DNA of 48,486 nucleotides from Chloroflexota bacterium (GCA_018823415.1 JAHJIN010000219.1:1-48486), one strand, 5' to 3'; counted from the first letter of the stretch, positions 1 through 8,579 are shown. Numbers and translations: made by a program. Notes: generated by a model not told the origin, from the sequence alone.

Positions 1-69
1 GGGGCGATCCAAGCTGGTCATTGCGCGCAACAGCTTGGGCTTGTCCTTGACCTTGGCGTAAGTGAACAT
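1..69 (-). CDS. Transposase N-terminus, cut by window edge
   Basis: The reverse strand opens with ATG at 69 and reads 23 codons (MFTYAKVKDKPKLLRAMTSL, then DRP) to the window edge. This opening resembles the N-terminus of IS5-like DDE transposases with an N-terminal helix-turn-helix, which often start with a Tyr/Lys-rich segment followed by a 'TSL/TGL' motif. Only the first helix is visible, so family and intactness cannot be judged. No terminal inverted repeat was found in the 110 bases between this start and the next gene. It could also be an unrelated small protein. Confidence 0.42.
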   Translation of the reverse strand, partial: MFTYAKVKDKPKLLRAMTSLDRP

Positions 70-179
70 AGCTACTCTCAGGGAACAATCTCGTACCAGG
101 AGCAGCTATTCTACCTCAAACCTTATTTTCGATAAAGTCTAATACAGGTCAGTTAGCCCACTGGTGAACCCGAGGGAAC

Positions 180-2114
180 ATGCGACAACGACTAGAAGTG
201 GTGGCCGCGGTGCTGGTGGTCATCGTGTTATTGGCAGCGTTGGCCTGGGCGGTACCGCAATGGCTGGCGCCGCTGCCCACGGCGACGCCAGGTGCGTCGC
301 CTACCACGGTCCCGACCCCTCCTACGGCCCCGGCCGGCACGCCTGGCGCCGAGGAAACCCGCGCCATCCTGGTCTCGCTGGCCGGGATGCGCCCGGACCT
401 GATGGAGCAATACGTCCAGCAGGGGCAAATGCCGCACCTGGCCCAGCTTGGGGCCGACGGAGCGCGTGCGGAATATGCCCAGGCGGTCTATCCGCCACTG
501 GGGGCTCCGTCTCACGCCGCCATTGCCAGCGGCGCGTATGCCAACGTGACCGGCGTGGTGGCCGACGAATTTCACACCCCCGGCACGCCCATCGACCAGA
601 CCTGGAGCGGCTATGACACGGTCTTGCCGGTGGAGCCGTTGTGGGCCACGGCCGCGCAGCAGGGCAAACAGGCCGCCACTATTTGCTGGCCGGGCAGCCT
701 GGTGAATGCGCCGGCCAACCGGGCCGATTATGTGGTGGCCCCCGGCGTCCGCGACGTGGAACCCAACCTGCACCAGCTTTATTTTACCCGGGTCATAACC
801 GAATCGACCGCCTGGACCGGCCTGCCCCCCTCGTTTAGCCCCTGGCTGGAGAGCCAGTTCCCCATCATCGAGGCCGGCGAGACCAAATACCCGGTGTATG
901 CCCTGCTCATCGACAGCACCGACGACGAGCAGGTCAACTATGACACGCTGCTGCTCGACCTGGACCAGGCCATCAACGAGCGCACGCCCCGGGGCCATTT
1001 CGACGAGTGGCTGCCCCTGGAAACCGACCCGTTCGTGCACGCCGGGGCCTATTTCAAGGTCACGTCGTCTGACCCGGCCGATTTCCGCGTGTACCAGAGC
1101 GCCATCTGCTACAACGTTGCGGCGCCCACCGACCTGCTGCGCGCCCTGAACGCCCAGGTGGGCTTTTTCCCGGCCGACCCGGACCCGGCAGCCTTGCAAC
1201 GCGGCTGGATCACCGCCGCCGATTACCTGGCGATGCTGGACCGGCAATGCCAGTGGATCGTGGATGCGGCCTTGTATGTGGACAGCGTCTATCACCCGGA
1301 CCTGCTCTTTGTCTGGCAGGGCAGCCCGGCCGCGGCCCAGCGCGTCTTTCTCCTGGTCGATGAGGACCAGCCCGGCTATACGCCGGCGCGCGCACGCGAG
1401 TACGCGACCCATATTCAGCAAGCCTATCATCAGGTGGACGAGCAACTGGGCCGCATCGCTACCGCCGCCGACCCGGCACATACGACCCTGTTTGTCTTTT
1501 CGGACCAGGGGCTTGGGCCGGTCCACACCACCGTCCATGTGAACAAGGCCCTGGTGGACCGGGGCCTGCTGATCCTGGACCCGGCCACCAACCGGGTGGA
1601 CGCGGCACAGACCCAGGCATTGGCGGTGACGGGCGGCGGCACGGTTCACGTATATGTAAACCTGGCGGGTCGCGAGACCAGCGGCATCGTGGCGGAAGAG
1701 GCATATCCCCTGGTGTGCGAAGACATTATCGCCACCCTGCGCGACGTGCGCGACGCCACCGGTGCGCCGGTGTTTCCCCTCGTCGTCAAGCGCGACGAGG
1801 CCGACCGCATCCGCCTGAACCATCCGCACAGCGGCGACGTCATCGCCTTTGCCGCGCCGGGCTATTTGCCCTCGGCGGCGTTGGGCCAGGCGCAGCTTTT
1901 CGGGTCGGTCGAGGTGCTAGGCCAGAGCGGTTATGACGCGGTGCAGCCCACCATGCACGCGGTCCTGGTCGCCTACGGGTACGGCGTGCGGCCCGGCGTA
2001 TTCCTGGCCCCGGTCAGCGAACTGGACATCGTCCCCACCGTGGCGCGCATCCTGCGTCTGCGCCCGGTCACGCACTGGCAGGGCCACGTGCTGACAGACA
2101 TGCTTGAGCGGTAG
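180..2114 (+). CDS. Membrane-anchored alkaline-phosphatase-superfamily protein, probably catalytically degenerate
   Basis: This 644-residue protein has an N-terminal hydrophobic helix (about residues 6-30), a Thr/Pro-rich linker (31-58) and an extracytoplasmic domain matching the type I phosphodiesterase/nucleotide pyrophosphatase fold. Fold landmarks are visible: the first strand with GMRPDL (69-74), the 'APSH..IASG' turn (109-118), an SDQG segment near residue 440, and a C-terminal ELDIVPTVARIL motif. Key residues are replaced. The usual metal-binding Asp before the Gly (DG) is Ala68, the nucleophilic Thr/Ser before 'xPNH' is Gly108, and the SDHG histidine is Gln. Family activity would be hydrolysis of phosphodiesters or phosphonates, but this copy probably binds rather than cleaves. 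The start is supported by a GAGGGAA ribosome-binding site. The acyl-CoA synthetase-like gene follows after 24 bases and is probably co-transcribed. Confidence 0.8.
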   Translation: MRQRLEVVAAVLVVIVLLAALAWAVPQWLAPLPTATPGASPTTVPTPPTAPAGTPGAEETRAILVSLAGMRPDLMEQYVQQGQMPHLAQLGADGARAEYAQAVYPPLGAPSHAAIASGAYANVTGVVADEFHTPGTPIDQTWSGYDTVLPVEPLWATAAQQGKQAATICWPGSLVNAPANRADYVVAPGVRDVEPNLHQLYFTRVITESTAWTGLPPSFSPWLESQFPIIEAGETKYPVYALLIDSTDDEQVNYDTLLLDLDQAINERTPRGHFDEWLPLETDPFVHAGAYFKVTSSDPADFRVYQSAICYNVAAPTDLLRALNAQVGFFPADPDPAALQRGWITAADYLAMLDRQCQWIVDAALYVDSVYHPDLLFVWQGSPAAAQRVFLLVDEDQPGYTPARAREYATHIQQAYHQVDEQLGRIATAADPAHTTLFVFSDQGLGPVHTTVHVNKALVDRGLLILDPATNRVDAAQTQALAVTGGGTVHVYVNLAGRETSGIVAEEAYPLVCEDIIATLRDVRDATGAPVFPLVVKRDEADRIRLNHPHSGDVIAFAAPGYLPSAALGQAQLFGSVEVLGQSGYDAVQPTMHAVLVAYGYGVRPGVFLAPVSELDIVPTVARILRLRPVTHWQGHVLTDMLER

Positions 2115-2138
2115 CTGGTTGATACAAGAGGCACAATC

Positions 2139-4253
2139 GTGCAAGCCACCAATCTCGATCCGGTATTCCGGCCCCAATCCGTCGCCATCGTGGGCGCATC
2201 TAACGACCCGTACAAGTGGGGCTATTTGCTGCTGGACAACCTGCTGCAAAGCGAGTTTGCCGGCCCGGTTTACCCGGTGAATCCGCACGCGGCCCAGATC
2301 CACGACCGGCCGGCCTACCCGCGCCTGACAGACGTGCCCGACCCGGTGGACCTCGCCATCGTGGCGGTGCCGGCCGCCGCTGTGCCGGGCGTTGTGGCAG
2401 ACGCCGCCAGCGCCGGCGTGCGCGCCGCCATGATCGTTACCGCCGGCCTGGCCGAGCCGCTGGACCTGACAGCCGCCCGGCGCGCCGGGATGCGAGTGGT
2501 TGGTCCCCACTGCCTGGGGGTGCATTCGGCGGCCGCGCGCTTTTCGGCCCTCATGATCCCGGCCCCGCTGGCACCCGGCCCGGTGGCCTTTGTCTCCCAG
2601 AGCGGCGGCTATGGGATCCAGTTGTTCGTCAGCGCCCAACGCCAGCGCGCGGGCATTGGCACGTTCGTGAACACCGGCGACGAGACCGACCTGACCAGCA
2701 CCGATTATCTGGCCTATCTGGGGGCAGATCCGGACGTGCGCGCCGTCATCATGTATCTGCAAGACGTGCACCCGGCCGAAGGACCGCGCTTTATCGACGT
2801 GGCCCGGCAGGTGACGCGAGAAAAGCCCGTGATCGCCATCAAGCTGCGGCGCTCGCCCCGGCCCGACGCCCTCGACGCCGATGCCATGTGGGACGCTGCG
2901 TTGCAGCAGGCCGGCGTGCTGCGCGCTCGCGACCCGGACCAGCTTTTGGACTATGCTCGGGCACTGTCCCGGCTCCCGCTGCCCCGGGGCCGGCGAGTCG
3001 GCATCCTGACCCGCACCGGCGGCGCCGGCGCCGAGGCCGCCGACCGCTGCGATCTGCGCGGGCTCGAAATGCCGCCCCTGTCTTCCCCGGTCGTGGACCA
3101 GTTGCGCGAACTGCTGCCGCCCTATGCCGGCGTTGACAACCCGGTTGACGTCATCGGCCTGCTGGACCCCGGCCCCTACAACGAGGCCCTGCGCCTTATG
3201 CTGGGCCAGGATGACATCGACGCACTCATTGCCCTGGGCATCGTCCAGATGTCGCCCGAAGAGCTGGGCGAGCGCTATACCTGGATCTCGGCCATCTATA
3301 ACGGCTTACTGGAGGCCAACCTGATCTCGCTGGTGGGCCAGTTCCGGCGCACCGGCAAGCCCATCGTGGTCGAAAGCGCCACCGGGGTGAGCGGGCGCAA
3401 TCAAAAGCTACTGGACGAGGCGGGCATCCCGGTGTATGCCATCCCCGAGCGCGCCGTGGACGCCCTGGCGGCCCTGGCGCGCTACCGCGAGTTGCGCGAG
3501 CAGGTGCAGGCCTGGGAGCCCCGGACCCGGCCACCCGGCCCGGCGCGCAGCGAAGCCGTGGGCCTGATCTATATGCTGTGGGAGCAAGGACGCCGCGCCC
3601 TTGCCGAGACCCAGGCCAAGGGCGTGCTCGGCGCTTATGGCGTGCCGGTGGCAGAAGGCGCCGTGGCACATTCGGCTGCCGATGCCGTGGCGCTGGCCCA
3701 GGACTATGGCTTTCCGGTGGTGATCAAGGTGGTCTCGCCAGACATTGCCCGCAAGGCCCGCATTGGCGGCGTCAAGGTGGGCGTGCGCAATTCGGCCGCG
3801 GTCCGGCGCGCCTATGAAGAGATACTGGAAAACGCGGCGCTCCACGCGCCGGGCGCGGCCATCGAAGGCGTGCTGGTGCAGCGCATGGCCGCGCCCGGGC
3901 GCCAGATGCGGGTGGGCCTGACCCGCCACGCGCAACTGGGGTCAGCCATCCATGTGGGACCGACTGGCGGCCTGACCGACGACCGCCAGGATGGGGCCTG
4001 GGGCATTGTCCCGCTGATCGACGACGAGGCCCGGCGCATGATCGCCGGCCTGCACGCCTACCCCGTGCTCGCCGGGCATGCTCTGCACCAAGATGCGTCG
4101 GCCGACCTGGATGCCTTGAACCAGGTGATTCTGGCCTTGAACGACCTGGCGCTGGATTGCCCAACCATCGCCACAGTGGACATTGACCCGTTCTTCTTGT
4201 ACGATGCGGGTTACGGGGGCGTGGCCGTAGACGCGAGCATCACGCTGTCGTGA
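2139..4253 (+). CDS. NDP-forming acyl-CoA synthetase-like protein lacking the phosphohistidine loop
   Basis: This 704-residue fused protein follows the layout of ADP-forming acetyl/acyl-CoA synthetases and protein-acetyltransferase-type paralogues. It has a CoA-binding Rossmann domain (SVAIVGASNDPYKWG near residue 15), two succinyl-CoA-ligase-like domains (FVSQSGGYG near 150) and a C-terminal ATP-grasp domain (FPVVIKVVSPDI near 525). The normal reaction is acyl-CoA + ADP + Pi to acid + CoA + ATP. In active enzymes the second domain carries a loop of the type SHTGALAG, whose His is phosphorylated. Here the sequence runs directly from KLRRSPRPDA to LDADAMWDAALQQAGV (about 230-255), with roughly ten residues including that His deleted. 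Catalysis by the normal route therefore looks impossible. The start is GTG. It sits in one operon with the preceding degenerate phosphatase-like gene. Confidence 0.82.
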   Translation: MQATNLDPVFRPQSVAIVGASNDPYKWGYLLLDNLLQSEFAGPVYPVNPHAAQIHDRPAYPRLTDVPDPVDLAIVAVPAAAVPGVVADAASAGVRAAMIVTAGLAEPLDLTAARRAGMRVVGPHCLGVHSAAARFSALMIPAPLAPGPVAFVSQSGGYGIQLFVSAQRQRAGIGTFVNTGDETDLTSTDYLAYLGADPDVRAVIMYLQDVHPAEGPRFIDVARQVTREKPVIAIKLRRSPRPDALDADAMWDAALQQAGVLRARDPDQLLDYARALSRLPLPRGRRVGILTRTGGAGAEAADRCDLRGLEMPPLSSPVVDQLRELLPPYAGVDNPVDVIGLLDPGPYNEALRLMLGQDDIDALIALGIVQMSPEELGERYTWISAIYNGLLEANLISLVGQFRRTGKPIVVESATGVSGRNQKLLDEAGIPVYAIPERAVDALAALARYRELREQVQAWEPRTRPPGPARSEAVGLIYMLWEQGRRALAETQAKGVLGAYGVPVAEGAVAHSAADAVALAQDYGFPVVIKVVSPDIARKARIGGVKVGVRNSAAVRRAYEEILENAALHAPGAAIEGVLVQRMAAPGRQMRVGLTRHAQLGSAIHVGPTGGLTDDRQDGAWGIVPLIDDEARRMIAGLHAYPVLAGHALHQDASADLDALNQVILALNDLALDCPTIATVDIDPFFLYDAGYGGVAVDASITLS

Positions 4254-4332
4254 GAACATGACCCTAACTTGGACAAGCCAGAACCAAAAAGACGTGTCAG
4301 CAGACGCAAGGCGAGCGGATGAATAATACATC

Positions 4333-4363
4333 GGCTCAATTCGCTCAATCCGCTCAATCCGCT
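4333..4363. repeat. Short direct repeats (GCTCAATCC-type)
   Basis: Three near-identical 9-10 base units of GCTCAATTC/GCTCAATCC stand in tandem, followed by a partial unit GCTGAT. They lie in the 203-base gap between the acyl-CoA synthetase-like gene and the next gene. They may be operator half-sites or a decayed simple repeat; nothing in the sequence decides between these. Confidence 0.5.
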
Positions 4364-4382
4364 GATAAACAGACCATAGTGG

Positions 4383-4419
4383 CATTGAAATTCCTGCTCA
4401 ATGTGCAAGAATTTCAATG
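4383..4419. promoter_or_regulatory. Perfect 11-bp inverted repeat upstream of 4457 gene
   Basis: The arms CATTGAAATTC and GAATTTCAATG are perfect complements separated by 15 bases. The repeat lies 37 bases before the start of the downstream gene. There is no T-run, so it is not an intrinsic terminator. It could be an operator or a 5' leader hairpin. The loop contains another GCTCAAT, the same core as the upstream direct repeats. Confidence 0.5.
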
Positions 4420-4456
4420 GTAACGAACTAACACACCCAAAAAGGAGGAGCCAGCC

Positions 4457-4975
4457 ATGATACCACAAAGCGAGTTGGACCGCCGCGTGCAGCACGCGGT
4501 AGAACGGATACTGGATGACGAATCGCTCACATCGGACCTTGAAGATATCCAGGCCAAGGTGCTGATCGACTGGGGCGTGGCCGAGGTAGAACGCCAGGCC
4601 CGGTTGACAGTCAACATTCAAGACGAGACCCAGGCCAGCGACGTCCTGGACCAGATCGTGAGTCGCACGCGCCAAACCATGAAACGCGTGGCCAAGACCG
4701 CCGACAAGCAAGGCATTGCGTCTCCGGCCGAGCTGACCCAGATGTTGGCCCAGACCTTGCAGGCCGTCGAGCAACAAGTCCCGGCGCCCCCCACCCCCAC
4801 GCCAGAGGTCGTGCTACCTTCGGCCGTGGACCTGGTCGCCCCGCCGCCGCCGGCCCCGGCCCGACCGGAACCAGTCGAGCTCCCATCGGCGGTTGATCTG
4901 GTGGACCAGGAACCCCGGCGCCAGGTCGGCCTGTTGACTCGCTTTCTCCGCTTTTTGGGCTTCAAAGGAGGCTAG
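4457..4975 (+). CDS. Unknown 172-aa protein with Pro-rich linker and C-terminal amphipathic helix
   Basis: I do not recognise a family. A strong AAAGGAGGAG site seven bases before the ATG supports the start. Residues 1-107 look helical and charged (LDRRVQHAVERILDD, DVLDQIVSRTRQTMKRV). Residues 108-155 form a Pro/Ala-rich linker carrying the octapeptide LPSAVDLV twice. The last 15 residues (GLLTRFLRFLGFKGG) form a short basic amphipathic helix. Linker plus terminal amphipathic helix is the usual architecture for a membrane-touching tail or a docking peptide. The gene ends three bases before the phospholipase D-like lipoprotein, whose ribosome-binding site lies inside its last codons, so the two are translationally linked. 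Confidence 0.75.
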   Translation: MIPQSELDRRVQHAVERILDDESLTSDLEDIQAKVLIDWGVAEVERQARLTVNIQDETQASDVLDQIVSRTRQTMKRVAKTADKQGIASPAELTQMLAQTLQAVEQQVPAPPTPTPEVVLPSAVDLVAPPPPAPARPEPVELPSAVDLVDQEPRRQVGLLTRFLRFLGFKGG

Positions 4976-4977
4976 TT

Positions 4978-6114
4978 GTGAAAGGATTCCGCCAAACCCT
5001 CACTCTGCTCGTGCTGGCCCTCATGCTGGTGAGCCTCACTGGCGTGCAGGGTTGCGAAGACGTGCTCAGCGAGATCGAGGTCATCATGACCATCGCTGCC
5101 ACCGTCGAGCCATACCCGACTACCCCGGGCACGCCGCCCCCCTCGCCCCCGGCCGATAGCTCCTGGTACAGCGTCTATTTTAACACGCCGCGCTACCCGG
5201 ACAAGGACGAATACCACTATGGTGGCATCGAAGACCAACTGGTAGCCGTCATTGACAAGGCCACCAAAAGCATCGATCTGGCCGCCTACGAGTTTGACTT
5301 GGAAAACGTGGCCCACGCGCTGGTGCGAGCCAAGGGGCGCGGTGTGACCGTGCGCATGGTCACAGACACCGACAACATGGACGAGATTGGGATCGAGATC
5401 CTCAAAAAGGCCAAGATCAAGGTGGTAGAAGACGACCGGGGCGGCATCATGCACAACAAATTCCTGGTTATCGACGGCGAATGGGTGTGGACCGGGTCGT
5501 GGAACCTCACGATCAATGGCACCTATCGCAACAACAACAATGCCCTCATCATCCACTCGCCCGAGCTGGCCCACAACTATGCGCTGGTGTTCAACGCCAT
5601 GTTCGAGGACAAGGAATTTGGGCCGGGGCGCAAACTGGATATCCAGCACCAGGTAACCGTCAATGGCACGCGAATAGACAACTATTTCTCGCCGGAGGAG
5701 GACATCAGCGCCCGGCTGGTGGATCTCATCAAGACGTCCAAAAAGAGCATTCACTTCATGGCCTTCTCCTTCACCGACCAGGACATCGCCCGGGCCATGT
5801 CTGACCGGGCCAAGGATGGCGTGGAGGTGCGAGGTGTGTTCGAGACGCGCGGCAGCGACACCTCGTACAGCCGGTACGATTACCTGCGCCGGGCCAAGCT
5901 GGACGTGGTGCGCGACGGCAACCCCTATGTGCTGCACCACAAGGTCATCATCATCGACGGCGAGATCGTGGTCACCGGGTCGTACAACTTTTCGGCCAGT
6001 GCCAACGAAAGCAACGACGAGAACGTGCTGGTCCTGTACAACCCCGAGATTGCCGCGCTGTTCGAGGCCGAGTTCCTGCGCGTGTATGACACGGCGCAGA
6101 ACCCGCCCAAATAA
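4978..6114 (+). CDS. Phospholipase D-like lipoprotein with two HKD motifs
   Basis: This 378-residue protein begins with a lipoprotein-type signal (basic start, hydrophobic stretch, then VQGC at about residue 26), so it is probably exported and lipid-anchored. Two PLD-family phosphodiesterase repeats are complete: HNKFLVIDG with a following TGSWNLT, and HHKVIIIDG with TGSYNFS. Both HxKx4D motifs are intact, and each active site in this superfamily uses one His from each repeat. Substrates in the family include phospholipids and nucleic acids; the export signal favours lipids or environmental DNA, which is inference. The start is GTG, placed by an AAAGGAGG site ending seven bases upstream. rimO starts one base after its stop region. 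Confidence 0.9.
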   Translation: MKGFRQTLTLLVLALMLVSLTGVQGCEDVLSEIEVIMTIAATVEPYPTTPGTPPPSPPADSSWYSVYFNTPRYPDKDEYHYGGIEDQLVAVIDKATKSIDLAAYEFDLENVAHALVRAKGRGVTVRMVTDTDNMDEIGIEILKKAKIKVVEDDRGGIMHNKFLVIDGEWVWTGSWNLTINGTYRNNNNALIIHSPELAHNYALVFNAMFEDKEFGPGRKLDIQHQVTVNGTRIDNYFSPEEDISARLVDLIKTSKKSIHFMAFSFTDQDIARAMSDRAKDGVEVRGVFETRGSDTSYSRYDYLRRAKLDVVRDGNPYVLHHKVIIIDGEIVVTGSYNFSASANESNDENVLVLYNPEIAALFEAEFLRVYDTAQNPPK

Positions 6115-6115
6115 G

Positions 6116-7411
6116 ATGCGCTACTATATCCTCACCCTTGGCTGTCCCAAAAACGACGTGGACTCGGAGGGGATGGGCCAACTCTTGAACGCGGCCGGCC
6201 ACGCGCCGGTCGCGGACCCGGCTTGGGCCGATGTGCTCATTGTCAACACGTGTGGGTTCATCGACCCGGCTCGGGACGAGTCGCTGGCGGCATTGAGCGA
6301 GCTGGCGGCCGCCAAATCACCCTGCCAGCGCCTTATCGCCGCCGGCTGCCTGGCCGAGCTGGGTGGTGACGCCTTGCGTGCTGCCGTCCCCGGCGTGGAC
6401 GCCGTCCTGAGCACCCGCCGCTCCCATGACATTGTGGACATGGTAGAAGGACGTCCCGGCGCTTCCCGCTCGCCGCTTTCCGCTTCGCGAATCGCTACCA
6501 CCCCTTCGGCCTATCTGCAAATCGCCGATGGCTGCGACGGCCCCTGCGCCTTTTGCCTCATCCCGCGCATCAAGGGACCTTATCGCAGCAAGCCCAAAGT
6601 TGCCATCCTGCAAGAGGCCCAGGCCCTGGCCGACCAGGGCGTGCAAGAGATCGTCCTCATCGCCCAGGACACCACTGCCTATGGCCTGGACCGGGGCGAA
6701 ACCGATGGCCTGGCCCGGCTCCTGGAAACGCTCATCGCGCAGACGCCCGCTGTGCGCTGGTGGCGCATCATGTACGCTTATCCCCAGCGCATCACGCCCC
6801 GGCTGATCAAGGCAATGGCAACGTTGCCCCCGGTCTGTCACTATCTGGACCTGCCGCTGCAACACGCCCACCCGGATACCCTGCGGCGCATGGGCCGGCC
6901 GGCGGACGTGGATCGGGTGCGCCGGGTCATTGGCGACCTGCGCGCGTCCATGCCCGACATCGCGCTGCGTACCACGTTCATCGTGGGCTACCCCGGGGAA
7001 ACCCGGCGCGAGTTCCGGGCGCTGGTGGACTTTTTGCACGAGATGCAGTTCGACCACGTGGGCGTGTTCCCCTTCTGGCCGCAAGAGGGGACGCCGGCCG
7101 CCGCGTTGCCGGACCAGGTGCCCCAGCAGATCCGCGAGGACCGTTATCACCGGCTTATGCAGGACCAGCAGATCATTTCCCAGTCTTGCAACCAGACGCA
7201 GGTGGGACGCACACTGCCGGTGCTGGTGGAAGGGCTAGCGGAGGTGGAAGACGATCTGGAGCCACTGATCGTGGGGCGGTGTTATCGCGACGCGCCCGAG
7301 ATCGACGGGCTGGTGTGGGTGCAAGGAGCCGCCGAGCCCGGGCGCTGGATCACTGCCCACATCACGGCCGCCACCGAATATGACCTGTGGGGCGTCATGT
7401 CCTCCACATAA
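6116..7411 (+). CDS. rimO: Ribosomal protein S12 methylthiotransferase RimO
   Basis: RimO is a radical-SAM enzyme that methylthiolates a conserved aspartate of ribosomal protein S12. The 431-residue length is normal for the family. The UPF0004 domain opens with TLGCPKNDVDSE, and the cluster-binding cysteines at NTCGF and AAGCLAE are present. The radical-SAM CxxxCxxC is CDGPCAFC near residue 140. A TRAM-like C-terminal domain follows. The GCPKN-D-DSE signature separates RimO from MiaB (which usually has GCQMN). The ATG lies one base past the upstream stop, so translation is probably coupled. The gene converges on the NYN gene, with a hairpin between them. Confidence 0.95.
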   Translation: MRYYILTLGCPKNDVDSEGMGQLLNAAGHAPVADPAWADVLIVNTCGFIDPARDESLAALSELAAAKSPCQRLIAAGCLAELGGDALRAAVPGVDAVLSTRRSHDIVDMVEGRPGASRSPLSASRIATTPSAYLQIADGCDGPCAFCLIPRIKGPYRSKPKVAILQEAQALADQGVQEIVLIAQDTTAYGLDRGETDGLARLLETLIAQTPAVRWWRIMYAYPQRITPRLIKAMATLPPVCHYLDLPLQHAHPDTLRRMGRPADVDRVRRVIGDLRASMPDIALRTTFIVGYPGETRREFRALVDFLHEMQFDHVGVFPFWPQEGTPAAALPDQVPQQIREDRYHRLMQDQQIISQSCNQTQVGRTLPVLVEGLAEVEDDLEPLIVGRCYRDAPEIDGLVWVQGAAEPGRWITAHITAATEYDLWGVMSST

Positions 7412-7440
7412 AAACGGTCCTCACCTGGCGTGAGAACCGT
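7410..7440 (-). terminator. Intrinsic terminator of the YacP-like gene
   Basis: Read on the reverse strand, ACGGT-x-CTCAC pairs with GTGAG-x-ACCGT (one mismatch, 5-base loop) and is followed by a run of T. This orientation ends the reverse-strand NYN gene. The hairpin starts at the rimO stop codon and may also slow forward transcripts. Confidence 0.75.
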
Positions 7441-7470
7441 GCGAAACGTGAAAGTTAGAGCCAATGCGGC

Positions 7471-8010
7471 TCACCAAAAGAACTCTTCATCGACCGGCTC
7501 GGGGCCTCGCGGGCGCTTGCCGTCTGGCCGGCGGGGAGAAGTTTTTTTGCGTCCTTCTTTTTTCTCTTCCTCCGGCCAGTCATCCTGGTGATCGACCTCT
7601 TTTTCCCAGCGGTCGTCAAACGAGCGGGGCTCCCGGCGCTTGCGCCGGCGTGCCCCCTTGACGGTGGCACCAAGTTGCACAGCTTCTTTGCGCACCTGGA
7701 GATCATCACTCAAGACCAGCACGGGCGTCTCGTCTGAGGCAATGTCGGCCAGTTCCAAGATCACCTGGTCCGCCGGTTCATCCGCCTGACTAAAGATAAT
7801 GCGGATTCCCCCTTCATCGCGCACCGTGGGCCGTTCCCGGTCGCCGTCAAACACCACAATGATCTCATCGCCACGCAGAAACCGGTGGCTGCGCAGTCGA
7901 GCCAACAACCCCTGGCGGGCTAGCGCTAGCCCTCGCTTTTCCAGTTCACTCAGATCCGGGTCTTGCTTGATAACGTTATAGCCGTCTACAATGACGCGAC
8001 GCCGAGCCAT
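7471..8010 (-). CDS. YacP/Rae1-like NYN-domain protein
   Basis: This 179-residue protein starts MARRRVIVDGYNVIKQDP, the hallmark of YacP-type NYN (PIN-like) nucleases. The conserved acidic residues (VDGYN, VVFDGD, VLVLSDD) are present. The B. subtilis relative Rae1 cleaves mRNA in the ribosome A site. Residues from about 120 onward are a highly charged Lys/Arg/Glu tail without predicted fold, longer than in typical YacP proteins, ending EEFFW. I placed the start at the ATG whose product begins at the conserved first strand; an upstream in-frame extension has no homology-like features. A 17-base-spaced promoter lies about 70 bases upstream. Confidence 0.85.
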   Translation of the reverse strand: MARRRVIVDGYNVIKQDPDLSELEKRGLALARQGLLARLRSHRFLRGDEIIVVFDGDRERPTVRDEGGIRIIFSQADEPADQVILELADIASDETPVLVLSDDLQVRKEAVQLGATVKGARRRKRREPRSFDDRWEKEVDHQDDWPEEEKKEGRKKTSPRRPDGKRPRGPEPVDEEFFW

Positions 8011-8076
8011 GGTTCTTCCTGCCCGAGACTGTACCAAACGCCTTTATGGGATGAACGGTCGTGAACCGCCGTACAG

Positions 8077-8105
8077 ATTATATCATCAAATCCATTGTCA
8101 GACAA
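8077..8105 (-). promoter_or_regulatory. Sigma-70-type promoter for the YacP-like gene
   Basis: On the reverse strand TTGTCT (-35) and TATAAT (-10) are separated by exactly 17 bases. Transcription would start near 8070, giving a leader of about 60 bases before the ATG at 8010. The region is divergent from the rpsT promoter. Confidence 0.7.
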
Positions 8106-8152
8106 GAGGGGTTTGCGCTGGGACGATTGCCAGCCAGTCAACTGGATCGCGC

Positions 8153-8181
8153 TGGACAAATCTGCAAAAATGATGTATGAT
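8153..8181 (+). promoter_or_regulatory. Sigma-70-type promoter for rpsT
   Basis: TGGACA (-35) and TATGAT (-10) are 17 bases apart. Expected transcription start is near 8188, leaving a leader of about 25 bases with an AGGAGGTGA ribosome-binding site at 8201. Confidence 0.7.
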
Positions 8182-8213
8182 CAGCGGGCATTTGAATGAT
8201 AGGAGGTGAACCG

Positions 8214-8495
8214 GTGGCCAATACCAAGTCTGCCATCAAAGAGATCCGCGTATCTCGCCGCAGACAACAGCGCAACAAACCCATTCGTTCGCGAGCCAAG
8301 ACCGAGGTCAAAAAGGTTCGACTGCTCATTGCGGACGGTGACCTGGATGCAGCCCGGGAACAGGTCCAGGTGGCGGTTCAGGCTTTGGATCGCGCCACGT
8401 CCAAGGGCGTGATCCATCGCAACAACGCCGCACGCTACAAGTCGCGCCTGATGAAGCGGCTCAACCAGGCCTTGGCCCAAGCCAACGCCAACTAG
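8214..8495 (+). CDS. rpsT: 30S ribosomal protein S20
   Basis: The 93-residue basic, all-helical protein starts VANTKSAIKEIRVSRRRQQRN and contains the S20 signature (RSRAKTEVKK, KGVIHRNNAARYKSRL). S20 binds 16S rRNA at the base of the small subunit. The GTG at 8214 is chosen because a near-perfect AGGAGGTGA precedes it by five bases and the protein then begins at the usual S20 N-terminus. It is monocistronic, with its own promoter and a strong terminator at 8580. S20 often autoregulates translation from a weak start codon in other bacteria, and a GTG start fits that habit. Confidence 0.96.
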   Translation: MANTKSAIKEIRVSRRRQQRNKPIRSRAKTEVKKVRLLIADGDLDAAREQVQVAVQALDRATSKGVIHRNNAARYKSRLMKRLNQALAQANAN

Positions 8496-8579
8496 CTGCC
8501 CACATCGCATTCCGGCAAATGTCCTGCGCGTCCCAGACAGGCCAGAGTCGGCGATGTGGCTCTCGTGTGAATGAGAACA

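Noticed and set aside
228..1829. 533-codon open frame on the reverse strand
   Set aside because: It lies wholly opposite the phosphatase-like gene, whose protein shows family motifs; the frame is a by-product of high GC content and has no recognisable domain.
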